Shown piece by piece: positions 1 to 5,667 of a stretch of 6,671 nt of DNA. Within the stretch, counting starts at the first letter, position 1. Each line of letters starts with the position of its first letter. A model generated the notes under the pieces. It searched no databases. It saw nothing but the letters and a program-made list of their open reading frames with translations, and was not told where the DNA came from. The DNA is from Lachnospiraceae bacterium. GTDB taxonomy: Bacteria; Bacillota_A; Clostridia; Lachnospirales; Lachnospiraceae. A program made the translations under genes and the position numbers. The DNA lies in NCBI GenBank assembly GCA_009774655.1, contig VSOD01000237.1, positions 1-6,671 of the forward strand, given 5' to 3'.

Positions 1-3
1 AAT

Positions 4-52
4 AAAACAGCCTTTGTATTTTTTTTAGTACAAAGGTTGTTTTTTGTTTTTG
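4..52 (+). terminator. Intrinsic terminator of a gene left of the window
   Basis: A 15-bp stem pairs 4-18 with 29-43, with a single G-U pair (10/37), a 10-nt loop (19-28) and a long T-rich run from 40 to 52. This is a textbook rho-independent terminator on the plus strand. The gene it ends is not in the window. The A-rich left arm would give a short T run on the other strand, so weak bidirectional action is possible. Confidence 0.85.
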
Positions 53-78
53 TCTGTGTTATATGTAAACTATATACT
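50..78 (+). promoter_or_regulatory. Sigma-A-type promoter of the aspS-gatCAB operon
   Basis: The -35 element is TTGTCT at 50-55 (4 of 6 consensus bases). A 17-nt spacer follows, then the -10 element TATACT at 73-78 (5 of 6). Transcription would start at about 84-86, immediately before the GCGATGAAGGAG sequence that opens a typical T-box Stem I. The -35 lies in the T tract of the preceding terminator, so the two units are packed without spare sequence. The assignment rests on motif match and spacing only. Confidence 0.65.
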
Positions 79-363
79 TTGAAATGCGATGAAGGAGACT
101 CACCCGGCGGGAAGCGACAGGAATACGGCGTCACCGACTGAGAGCGCTGTTTGTGAAAGGCCGGGAACGGGAACACTCCGGAGCAGATTACCTGAACTGT
201 ATGCCGCAGGGTCATCACAGAGTACGGAGTGATTTTGTGATATCCGGCACAGAGGCCGGAGCGGATGGCGGGAAGATACACTAGGGTAATACGTTGCACG
301 CGTTAAGTGTCAAGAGTGGGTAAGGCGAAGAAGCACCTTGTTGGAGGTGCCGGCTTATCAATG

Positions 364-399
364 CGGGTGGTACCGCGGATACTATAACTATCCGTCCCG
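364..399 (+). promoter_or_regulatory. T-box antiterminator element
   Basis: Helix A1 is CGGG (364-367) with CCCG (396-399). Helix A2 is GCGGATA (375-381) with TATCCGT (389-395), including one G-U pair, closed by a 7-nt loop. Between them on the 5' side is the invariant UGGUACC bulge. UGGU pairs with the NCCA end of an uncharged tRNA: perfectly if the discriminator base is A, by wobble if it is G. The 3' strand of this element shares bases 394-399 with the terminator stem, so the two structures exclude each other. Confidence 0.93.
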
Positions 400-432
400 G
401 AATGCAGAGATGTGTTCCGGGACTTTCTTTTT
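394..432 (+). terminator. T-box regulated intrinsic terminator
   Basis: GTCCCGGAA (394-402) pairs perfectly with TTCCGGGAC (415-423). The stem can be extended by weaker pairs into the loop. It is followed by a TTTCTTTTT run (424-432). It overlaps the antiterminator 3' strand, as required for the switch, and sits about 40 nt before the aspS start codon. Confidence 0.93.
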
Positions 433-457
433 GTCTTCCGGAGCACGGCAGTCAGCG

Positions 458-464
458 AAAGGAG
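458..464 (+). promoter_or_regulatory. Ribosome binding site fixing the aspS start
   Basis: AAAGGAG lies 9 nt before ATG 474. It decides the start: an in-frame upstream ATG at 402 falls inside the terminator hairpin, has no Shine-Dalgarno sequence and would add 24 residues with no resemblance to AspRS. Confidence 0.85.
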
Positions 465-473
465 ACCAGAACA

Positions 474-2225
474 ATGATGATCAGGAACATCTACAGAGAC
501 GTAACCTTACAACAGATCGGCGAGTCCGATGTCGGCCGGGAAATCCGGGTGGCGGGCTGGATCGAAAACATCAGGGATCATGGAGGCGTATCCTTTGTAG
601 ATCTGCGCGACATGTACGGTGTGCTGCAGATCGTGATGCGCGACACTACCCTGTTAGACGGCCTTACAAGAGAGATGAGCGTTTCGATTGCCGGGCTGAT
701 CGAGCACAGGGACGAGGAGACGTACAACCCGAGAATCCCCACCGGTACGATCGAGATGGAGGCTCATGAGGTGGAGGTGCTGGGCCGGGTTTACCAGCCG
801 CTTCCTTTTGAGATCATGACCTCGAAGGAGACCAGGGAGGAGGTGCGGCTGAAATACCGTTACCTTGATCTTCGCAACCAGAAGGTGAAGGACAGCATCA
901 TTTTCCGTTCCGGGGTGATCGCATTTCTGCGTGAAAAGATGGTACAGATGGGATTCCTGGAGATTCAGACCCCGATCCTGTGCGCATCGTCGCCGGAGGG
1001 AGCCAGAGACTATATCGTGCCGTCCAGAAAGCATAAAGGGAAGTTTTATGCGCTGCCGCAGGCGCCGCAGCAGTATAAGCAGCTGCTGATGGTGTCCGGA
1101 TTCGACAGATATTTCCAGATTGCCCCCTGCTTCCGGGATGAAGATGCCAGAGCGGACCGTTCACCGGGAGAGTTCTACCAGCTGGATTTCGAAATGAGTT
1201 TTGCCACGCAGGAGGATGTATTTCGTGTGGGCGAGGAAGTGTTGTCGGCGGTTTTTGAGAAATTTGCGCCGGCCGGTTATGCGGTAACGCAGGCGCCCTA
1301 TCCGGTGATCAGCTATAAGCAGGCCATGCTGGAGTTCGGAACCGATAAGCCGGATTTGAGGAACCCGCTGCGCATTATTGACCTGACGGCATTTTTCCAG
1401 GGGTGTGAGTTCAAACCCTTCCATGACAGGACAGTTCGTGCCATCCGGGTACATGCGCAGATGTCCAAAGGCTTCCATGAGAAGCTGCTGCGGTTTGCCA
1501 TGGATCTGGGCATGGGCGGCCTGGGGTATCTGGAAGTGGCGGAGGATCTGGGTTACAAGGGGCCTATTGACAAGTTCATTCCCGGGGAAAAGAAGAAGGA
1601 GCTGGCTGCGCTGGCAGGACTCGGCGCGGGGGATACGATCTTTTTTGTAGCGGACAGGGAAGAGCGGGCGGCCTTTTATGCGGGACAGATCCGCACGGAG
1701 CTTGGGCAGAAGCTGGGACTGATCGAACAAAAAGCGTACCGGTTCTGTTATGTGAATGATTTTCCGATGTTTGAACGGGATCCGGAGACGAAGCAGATCG
1801 GCTTTACCCACAACCCCTTTTCCATGCCCCAGGGCGGTCTGGAGGCGCTTACGACCAGAGATCCGCTGGAGATTCTTGCTTACCAGTATGATATCGTGTG
1901 CAACGGTGTGGAGCTGTCTTCGGGGGCGGTCCGCAACCATGATCTGGCTGTGATGGTGAAGGCTTTTGAGATAGCAGGATACGATGAGGAGACTTTGCAG
2001 CGTAAATTCGGTGCGCTGTACAGTGCGTTTCAGTTCGGTGCGCCGCCGCACGCGGGTATGGCGCCGGGGGTGGACCGCATGATCATGCTGCTGCGGGGAG
2101 AGGAGAACATCAGAGAGGTGATTGCTTTTCCCATGAGCGGGACGGCGCAGGATCTGATGTGCGGTGCGCCGGGTGATGTGACGGAGAAGCAGCTGCGGGA
2201 AGCACACATTAAAGTCAGGGCATGA
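474..2225 (+). CDS. aspS: Aspartyl-tRNA synthetase, probably non-discriminating (Asp/Asn)
   Basis: This cytosolic class IIb enzyme charges tRNA-Asp, and probably tRNA-Asn, with aspartate using ATP. The protein is 583 aa, normal for bacterial AspRS with the GAD insertion. In order it shows: an N-terminal OB-fold anticodon-binding domain (about 1-105); VRLKYRYLDLR (124-134); motif 1 around 160-169; the SPEGARDY flipping-loop region (173-180); motif 2 FRDEDARADR (220-229); a GAD-type insertion (about 300-400); and motif 3 GMAPGVDRM (528-536) with the ATP-binding Arg535. His36 in RDHGG matches the position linked to relaxed tRNA specificity in Pseudomonas aeruginosa AspRS; discriminating enzymes such as that of E. 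coli have Leu there. Fusion of the pathway into one operon with gatCAB supports the same reading. The PGEFYQLD loop after motif 2 and the QDLM..AP...QLRE C-terminus resemble the alphaproteobacterial AspRS subtype. The first ATG of a Met-Met pair is chosen; the second is 3 nt later. Confidence 0.96.
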   Translation: MMIRNIYRDVTLQQIGESDVGREIRVAGWIENIRDHGGVSFVDLRDMYGVLQIVMRDTTLLDGLTREMSVSIAGLIEHRDEETYNPRIPTGTIEMEAHEVEVLGRVYQPLPFEIMTSKETREEVRLKYRYLDLRNQKVKDSIIFRSGVIAFLREKMVQMGFLEIQTPILCASSPEGARDYIVPSRKHKGKFYALPQAPQQYKQLLMVSGFDRYFQIAPCFRDEDARADRSPGEFYQLDFEMSFATQEDVFRVGEEVLSAVFEKFAPAGYAVTQAPYPVISYKQAMLEFGTDKPDLRNPLRIIDLTAFFQGCEFKPFHDRTVRAIRVHAQMSKGFHEKLLRFAMDLGMGGLGYLEVAEDLGYKGPIDKFIPGEKKKELAALAGLGAGDTIFFVADREERAAFYAGQIRTELGQKLGLIEQKAYRFCYVNDFPMFERDPETKQIGFTHNPFSMPQGGLEALTTRDPLEILAYQYDIVCNGVELSSGAVRNHDLAVMVKAFEIAGYDEETLQRKFGALYSAFQFGAPPHAGMAPGVDRMIMLLRGEENIREVIAFPMSGTAQDLMCGAPGDVTEKQLREAHIKVRA

Positions 2226-2231
2226 GAGGAG
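2225..2231 (+). promoter_or_regulatory. gatC ribosome binding site overlapping the aspS stop
   Basis: AGAGGAG begins on the last base of the aspS TGA stop codon and is 6 nt from the gatC ATG. Ribosomes finishing aspS would cover this site, so aspS and gatC are probably translationally coupled. Confidence 0.75.
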
Positions 2232-2237
2232 CAGGTT

Positions 2238-2531
2238 ATGGCAAATATCATAAGCGATGAGACAATAGAATATATCGGTATTCTGGCGAAGCTGGAGCTG
2301 TCCGGGCAGGAGAAAGAACAGGCCCGGTCGGATATGGGCAGGATGCTTGACTATATCGACAGGCTGGGCGAGCTGGACACGTCGGATGTGGAGCCTGTGT
2401 CGCATGTGTTTCCGGTACACAATGTATTCCGGGAGGATGTGGTGATAAACGGCGATATGCGGGAGCAGATGCTTTCGAATGCGCCGAAGCAGAAGGACGG
2501 AATGTTCGTGGCGCCCAGGACATTTGCGTAA
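2238..2531 (+). CDS. gatC: Asp-tRNA(Asn)/Glu-tRNA(Gln) amidotransferase subunit C
   Basis: GatC is the small subunit of the GatCAB amidotransferase. It wraps around GatA and GatB and stabilises the heterotrimer. At 97 aa it has the usual length (about 95-100). Family hallmarks are visible in order: an N-terminal helix with LAKLELS (residues about 16-22), a LDYIDRLGELDTSDVEP segment (about 36-52), then SHVFPVHNVFREDVV (about 54-68) and the C-terminal NAPKQKDGMFVAPR (about 80-93). It follows aspS after 12 nt and precedes gatA by 40 nt, so it belongs to the same transcript. Nothing is truncated or unusual. Confidence 0.96.
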   Translation: MANIISDETIEYIGILAKLELSGQEKEQARSDMGRMLDYIDRLGELDTSDVEPVSHVFPVHNVFREDVVINGDMREQMLSNAPKQKDGMFVAPRTFA

Positions 2532-2554
2532 TGTATGGAGGAAGAACGGAGTTG

Positions 2555-2562
2555 AAAGGAGG
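2555..2562 (+). promoter_or_regulatory. Ribosome binding site fixing the gatA start
   Basis: AAAGGAGG, nearly a full anti-16S match, lies 9 nt before ATG 2572. This excludes an in-frame upstream ATG at 2479, which is inside gatC. It also places the catalytic residues at 79, 154 and 178, the numbering used for Staphylococcus aureus GatA. Confidence 0.85.
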
Positions 2563-2571
2563 CTGTCAGAG

Positions 2572-4212
2572 ATGCGTATGACGGAAATGACGGCGGTGGA
2601 ATTGTCTGCCGCGATCAGGGCAGGGCAGGTGACGGCGGTGGAGGCAGTAGAAGAGATGCTTGCCGGCATAGAAGAAAGAGATGCGCTCTACAACTGTTAT
2701 GTGACGGTGGACCGGGAGGGCGCTCTGGCACAGGCACAGGCGGTACAGGCACAGATCGAGGCGGGGGAGCTGACCGGGCCGCTGGCCGGTGTGCCGGTGG
2801 CAGTGAAGGATAATCTGTGTACCAAAGGGCTGCGGACGACCTGCGCCTCCAGGATGCTGGAGAATTTCGTGCCCACTTACACGGCGGAGGCGGTGGTGAA
2901 TCTGCGCAAAGCGGGCGCGGTCATTCTGGGCAAGACCAATATGGATGAGTTTGCCATGGGATCCACGACGGAGACATCCGCCTATGGGGTGACGAGAAAC
3001 CCGTGGAACCGGAAGCATGTGCCGGGCGGTTCTTCGGGCGGTTCGGCGGCCGCGGTGGCGGCCGGGGAGTGCATCTGCGCCCTGGGCTCCGATACCGGCG
3101 GTTCTATCAGGCAGCCGGCCGCTTACTGCGGCATGGTGGGGATGAAGCCTACTTACGGCACGGTGTCGCGGTATGGGTTGATCGCCTATGGTTCCTCTCT
3201 GGATCAGATCGGCCCGCTGACGAAGGACGTAAGAGACTGTGCGGCGATGCTGGAGGCGATCGCTTCTCATGACGTAAAGGATTCCACTTCGCTGCAGCGG
3301 CAGGATACGGATTTTATGGCTGCGCTGACGGAGGATGTGCAGGGGATGCGCATCGGTATTCCCAACGATTATCTGGGAGAGGGGCTGGATGAGGATGTGC
3401 GGGCAGCCGTCTTAAAGGCGGCGGAAGAACTGGCCGGCCGGGGAGCTGTGGTGGAGCGGTTTGACTTAAGTCTGGTGGAATATGCCATTCCGGCTTACTA
3501 TACGATCGCTGCGGCGGAGGCCAGTTCCAATCTGGAGCGGTTCGACGGCATCAAGTATGGCCACCGTACAACAGATGATGCCGGGCTTCACAGCATGTAC
3601 AGGAAATCCCGCTCCGAGGGATTCGGGGAGGAAGTAAAACGGCGCATCATGCTGGGTTCCTTCGTGCTCAGTTCCGGTTACTATGACGCCTATTATCTGA
3701 AAGCGCTGCGGGTGAAGGCTCTTATTAAGAAGGCGTTCGATGAGGCGTTTGCGAAATATGACGTGATACTGGGGCCGGTGGCGCCCACCACGGCGCCGAA
3801 ACTGGGAGAGAGCCTGGCGGATCCCCTTAAGATGTATTTAGGAGATATCTACACCATTGCCGTAAATCTGGCGGGCCTGCCGGCCATCAGCCTTCCCTGC
3901 GGAAAAGACAGGAAGGGACTGCCCATCGGGCTGCAGCTGATCGGGGACTGCTTTCAGGAGAAAAAGCTGATCCGGGCGGCCTATACGTATGAGAAGAGCA
4001 GAGGACCGTTCGGGACAGCTGTTGGTGCAGAGAAGAGGACTGCGGCAGGCGAACGGACGCAGGCGGATACCGGAAGTTTCCGGGCGTCAGGGGAAGGGCA
4101 GATAGCGCAGTGTGGAATGCTTCGGCATGGAGGGAAAAGCGGAAGGCCGGAAAGCGAACAGAGTACAGAGGGAACAGACAGAACAGACAGAACAGGAGGG
4201 ATACCGTCATGA
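2572..4212 (+). CDS. gatA: Asp-tRNA(Asn)/Glu-tRNA(Gln) amidotransferase subunit A, with C-terminal extension
   Basis: GatA is the glutaminase subunit of GatCAB. It releases ammonia from glutamine (or uses asparagine) and channels it to GatB. It belongs to the amidase-signature family. The Ser-cisSer-Lys triad is intact: Lys79 in PVAVKDN, Ser154 in PGGSSGGSAA and Ser178 in SDTGGSIRQPA. The rest of the fold continues through MKPTYGTVSRYGL (about 191-203), GPVAPTTAP (401-409) and LPIGLQLIG (450-458). Normal GatA proteins end about 10-15 residues after the AAYTYE-like helix (here 469-474), giving about 485-490 aa. This one is 546 aa because a Gly/Arg/Ser/Thr/Glu-rich tail of about 70 residues continues in frame to a TGA that overlaps the gatB ATG. 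About half the codons in the tail end in A or T, versus about 20-35% in two body segments I counted, and the tail contains a short tandem repeat. The tail could be captured spacer sequence or the result of a lost stop codon. Catalysis should not depend on it. Confidence 0.95.
   Translation: MRMTEMTAVELSAAIRAGQVTAVEAVEEMLAGIEERDALYNCYVTVDREGALAQAQAVQAQIEAGELTGPLAGVPVAVKDNLCTKGLRTTCASRMLENFVPTYTAEAVVNLRKAGAVILGKTNMDEFAMGSTTETSAYGVTRNPWNRKHVPGGSSGGSAAAVAAGECICALGSDTGGSIRQPAAYCGMVGMKPTYGTVSRYGLIAYGSSLDQIGPLTKDVRDCAAMLEAIASHDVKDSTSLQRQDTDFMAALTEDVQGMRIGIPNDYLGEGLDEDVRAAVLKAAEELAGRGAVVERFDLSLVEYAIPAYYTIAAAEASSNLERFDGIKYGHRTTDDAGLHSMYRKSRSEGFGEEVKRRIMLGSFVLSSGYYDAYYLKALRVKALIKKAFDEAFAKYDVILGPVAPTTAPKLGESLADPLKMYLGDIYTIAVNLAGLPAISLPCGKDRKGLPIGLQLIGDCFQEKKLIRAAYTYEKSRGPFGTAVGAEKRTAAGERTQADTGSFRASGEGQIAQCGMLRHGGKSGRPESEQSTEGTDRTDRTGGIPS
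4172..4195 (+). repeat. 9-bp tandem repeat at the 3' end of gatA
   Basis: GAACAGACA occurs at 4172-4180 and 4181-4189, followed by a partial copy GAACAG (4190-4195) that runs into the gatB ribosome binding site. The 9-bp unit is a whole number of codons and encodes Thr-Asp-Arg repeats in the GatA tail. Copy-number slippage would change GatA length by three residues per unit without a frameshift. Confidence 0.85.
4194..4200 (+). promoter_or_regulatory. Ribosome binding site fixing the gatB start
   Basis: AGGAGGG lies 8 nt before ATG 4209, inside the gatA coding region and abutting the tandem repeat. It excludes an in-frame ATG at 4110, which would add 33 Arg/Lys-rich residues not known from GatB. 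Confidence 0.85.
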
Positions 4213-5648
4213 GTAAACAATATGAAACCGTGATCGGGTTGGAAGTGCACGTGGAGCTTGCCACAAAGACCAAGATCTTCTGCGGCTGTTCCACCGCGTT
4301 CGGCGCAGCCCCCAATACCCAGACCTGTCCGGTCTGCACGGGGATGCCGGGTTCTTTGCCGGTATTGAACAGGCAGGTTCTGGAGTACGCCATTGCGGTG
4401 GGCCTTGCCACCAACTGCGACATTACCCGCTATGCGAAATTCGACCGCAAGAACTATTTTTACCCGGATAATCCGCAGAACTATCAGATTTCCCAGCTCT
4501 ATCTGCCCATCTGCAGAAACGGCGGCGTGGAGATCGAGACGAAGGAGGGCGGCCGTAAGACGGTGGGGATCCATGAGATCCATATGGAGGAAGACGCCGG
4601 CAAGCTGCTCCACGATGCGTGGGAGGACTGTTCTCTGGTGGACTACAACCGTTCCGGTGTGCCGCTGATCGAGATCGTGTCCGAGCCGGATATGCGCAGC
4701 GCGGAGGAAGTGATCGCCTATCTGGAGAAGCTGCGTCTTTTGATCCAGTATCTGGGCGCGTCCGACTGTAAGCTGCAGGAAGGCTCCATGCGGGCGGATG
4801 TGAATCTGTCCGTGCGGGAGGCGGGGGCAGAGCAGTTCGGCACCAGAACGGAGATGAAGAACCTGAATTCCTTCAAGGCCATTTCCCGGGCCATCGCCGG
4901 GGAGACGGAGCGGCAGATCGACCTGATCGAGTCCGGAGAAAAGGTGGTACAGGAGACGAGAAGGTGGGACGATGTAAAGGGCGAGTCCTATGTCATGCGG
5001 AGTAAGGAGGATGCTCAGGATTACCGCTATTTTCCCGATCCGGATCTGGTGCCGGTGGTGGTGAGCGACGAGATGCTCCAAAAGATCCGGGCCGCGCAGC
5101 CGGAATTTCGCAATGAAAAGATGCGGCGCTACAGGGAAGAATTCGGGCTTCCCGATTATGATATCGAGATCATTACCGAGTCCAGGCATATGGCGGATCT
5201 TTTTGAGGCGGCGACGGCCATCTGCGGCCAGCCCAAGAAGGTGTCCAACTGGTTGATGGGAGAGACCCTGCGTCTGATGAAAGAGAAGGAGACGGATGCC
5301 CAGGATCTGTGCTTTTCACCGGAGCATCTGGCGAAGCTGATCCGTCTTACGGACGAAAAGGTGATCACCGGAGCCGTGGCGAAGGAAGTCTTCGAGGTGA
5401 TGTTCACGGAAAATATAGATCCGGAACAATATGCAGAAGAGAAGGGCTTAAAGACCGTCAACGATGAAGGGGCTCTGCAAAAGACGGTCGCGGAAGTGAT
5501 CGCCGCCAATCCGCAGTCTGTGGAGGATTACAGGAACGGGAAGGAGAAAGCCATCGGTTTTCTGGTAGGCCAGACCATGAAGGCCATGAAAGGCAAGGCC
5601 GATCCGGCGGCAGTAAACCGGATCCTGAAGGAGGCGTGCAGAAAATAG
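4209..5648 (+). CDS. gatB: Asp-tRNA(Asn)/Glu-tRNA(Gln) amidotransferase subunit B
   Basis: GatB is the kinase/transamidase subunit. It binds misacylated tRNA, phosphorylates the side-chain carboxylate with ATP, and accepts ammonia from GatA to form Asn-tRNA or Gln-tRNA. The protein is 479 aa, the usual length. Visible in order: VIGLEVHVEL (8-17); CGC and CPVC cysteine pairs (25-27, 40-43) that could bind zinc as in many GatB proteins; FDRKNYFYPDNPQNYQISQ (68-86); HEIHMEEDAGK (122-132); DYNRSGVPLIEIVSEPDM (145-162); QEGSMRADVNLS (190-201); EMKNLNSF (215-222); and DYRYFPDPDLVPV (271-283). The C-terminal YqeY-like tRNA-binding tail domain spans about 330-479. Its ATG overlaps the gatA TGA as ATGA, so the two are probably translationally coupled, keeping subunits near equal amounts. 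The stop codon is inside the downstream hairpin. Confidence 0.97.
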   Translation: MSKQYETVIGLEVHVELATKTKIFCGCSTAFGAAPNTQTCPVCTGMPGSLPVLNRQVLEYAIAVGLATNCDITRYAKFDRKNYFYPDNPQNYQISQLYLPICRNGGVEIETKEGGRKTVGIHEIHMEEDAGKLLHDAWEDCSLVDYNRSGVPLIEIVSEPDMRSAEEVIAYLEKLRLLIQYLGASDCKLQEGSMRADVNLSVREAGAEQFGTRTEMKNLNSFKAISRAIAGETERQIDLIESGEKVVQETRRWDDVKGESYVMRSKEDAQDYRYFPDPDLVPVVVSDEMLQKIRAAQPEFRNEKMRRYREEFGLPDYDIEIITESRHMADLFEAATAICGQPKKVSNWLMGETLRLMKEKETDAQDLCFSPEHLAKLIRLTDEKVITGAVAKEVFEVMFTENIDPEQYAEEKGLKTVNDEGALQKTVAEVIAANPQSVEDYRNGKEKAIGFLVGQTMKAMKGKADPAAVNRILKEACRK

Positions 5649-5667
5649 GGCCATAAGAAGCCCTATT
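5644..5667. terminator. Shared hairpin between convergent gatB and minus-strand gene
   Basis: AATAGGGC (5644-5651) pairs perfectly with GCCCTATT (5660-5667) around an 8-nt loop. On the minus strand it is followed by TTTTC, a short but plausible T tract. On the plus strand the following bases are only TTCTCCC, so termination of the operon here would be weaker. The stop codon of gatB (5646-5648) and that of the convergent gene (5663-5665, read in reverse) sit in opposite arms. Confidence 0.6.

Larger units (their letters stand above)
81..432 (+). ncRNA. T-box riboswitch leader of the aspS-gatCAB operon
   Basis: This leader RNA controls transcription by sensing uncharged tRNA. Stem I opens with GAUGAAGGAG (89-97). 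GGAG (94-97) can pair with CUCC (176-179) to close the specifier region, and the distal arm has GAGAG (140-144) and a UUGUG motif (151-155). The probable specifier is AAC followed by A (172-175), an Asn codon, preceded by G so that GAA (Glu) overlaps it. Further hairpins include 214-219/236-241, 243-248/255-260 and Stem III at 333-338/345-350. The T-box proper is at 363-378. In the antiterminator, 364-367 pairs with 396-399 and 375-381 pairs with 389-395, leaving the 7-nt UGGUACC bulge (368-374) whose UGGU binds the tRNA 3' end. The competing terminator is 394-402/415-423. Charged tRNA should give termination, and uncharged tRNA should allow read-through. T-box identity is very secure; tRNA specificity is inferred. 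Confidence 0.95.

Noticed and set aside
113..138. GAC (Asp) triplets at 116-118 and 136-138 as the T-box specifier
   Set aside because: Both are in the 5' and distal part of Stem I. The specifier belongs on the 3' side, just before the strand that closes the loop, where AAC followed by A is found.
402..473. In-frame upstream start for aspS
   Set aside because: The ATG lies in the terminator hairpin and lacks a Shine-Dalgarno sequence. The AAAGGAG before 474 and AspRS family length support the later start.
338..769. Plus-strand reading frame of 143 codons across the leader and the start of aspS
   Set aside because: It covers the T-box antiterminator and terminator and then overlaps aspS in another frame. 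No ribosome binding site and no recognisable protein.
1161..2669. Long (502-codon) antisense reading frame opposite aspS and gatC
   Set aside because: Composition rich in His, Arg and Leu is typical of a mirror frame of GC-rich coding sequence. aspS and gatC on the other strand are certain.
4070..4083. CCGGAA-GT-TTCCGG inverted repeat in the GatA tail as a terminator or protein-binding site
   Set aside because: The loop would be only 2 nt and no T run follows. It lies within an open reading frame, so it is most likely chance in GC-rich sequence.
3981..5189. Long (402-codon) antisense reading frame opposite gatA and gatB
   Set aside because: It is a shadow of gatB, which matches its family over the full length. 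No ribosome binding site or domain is visible.
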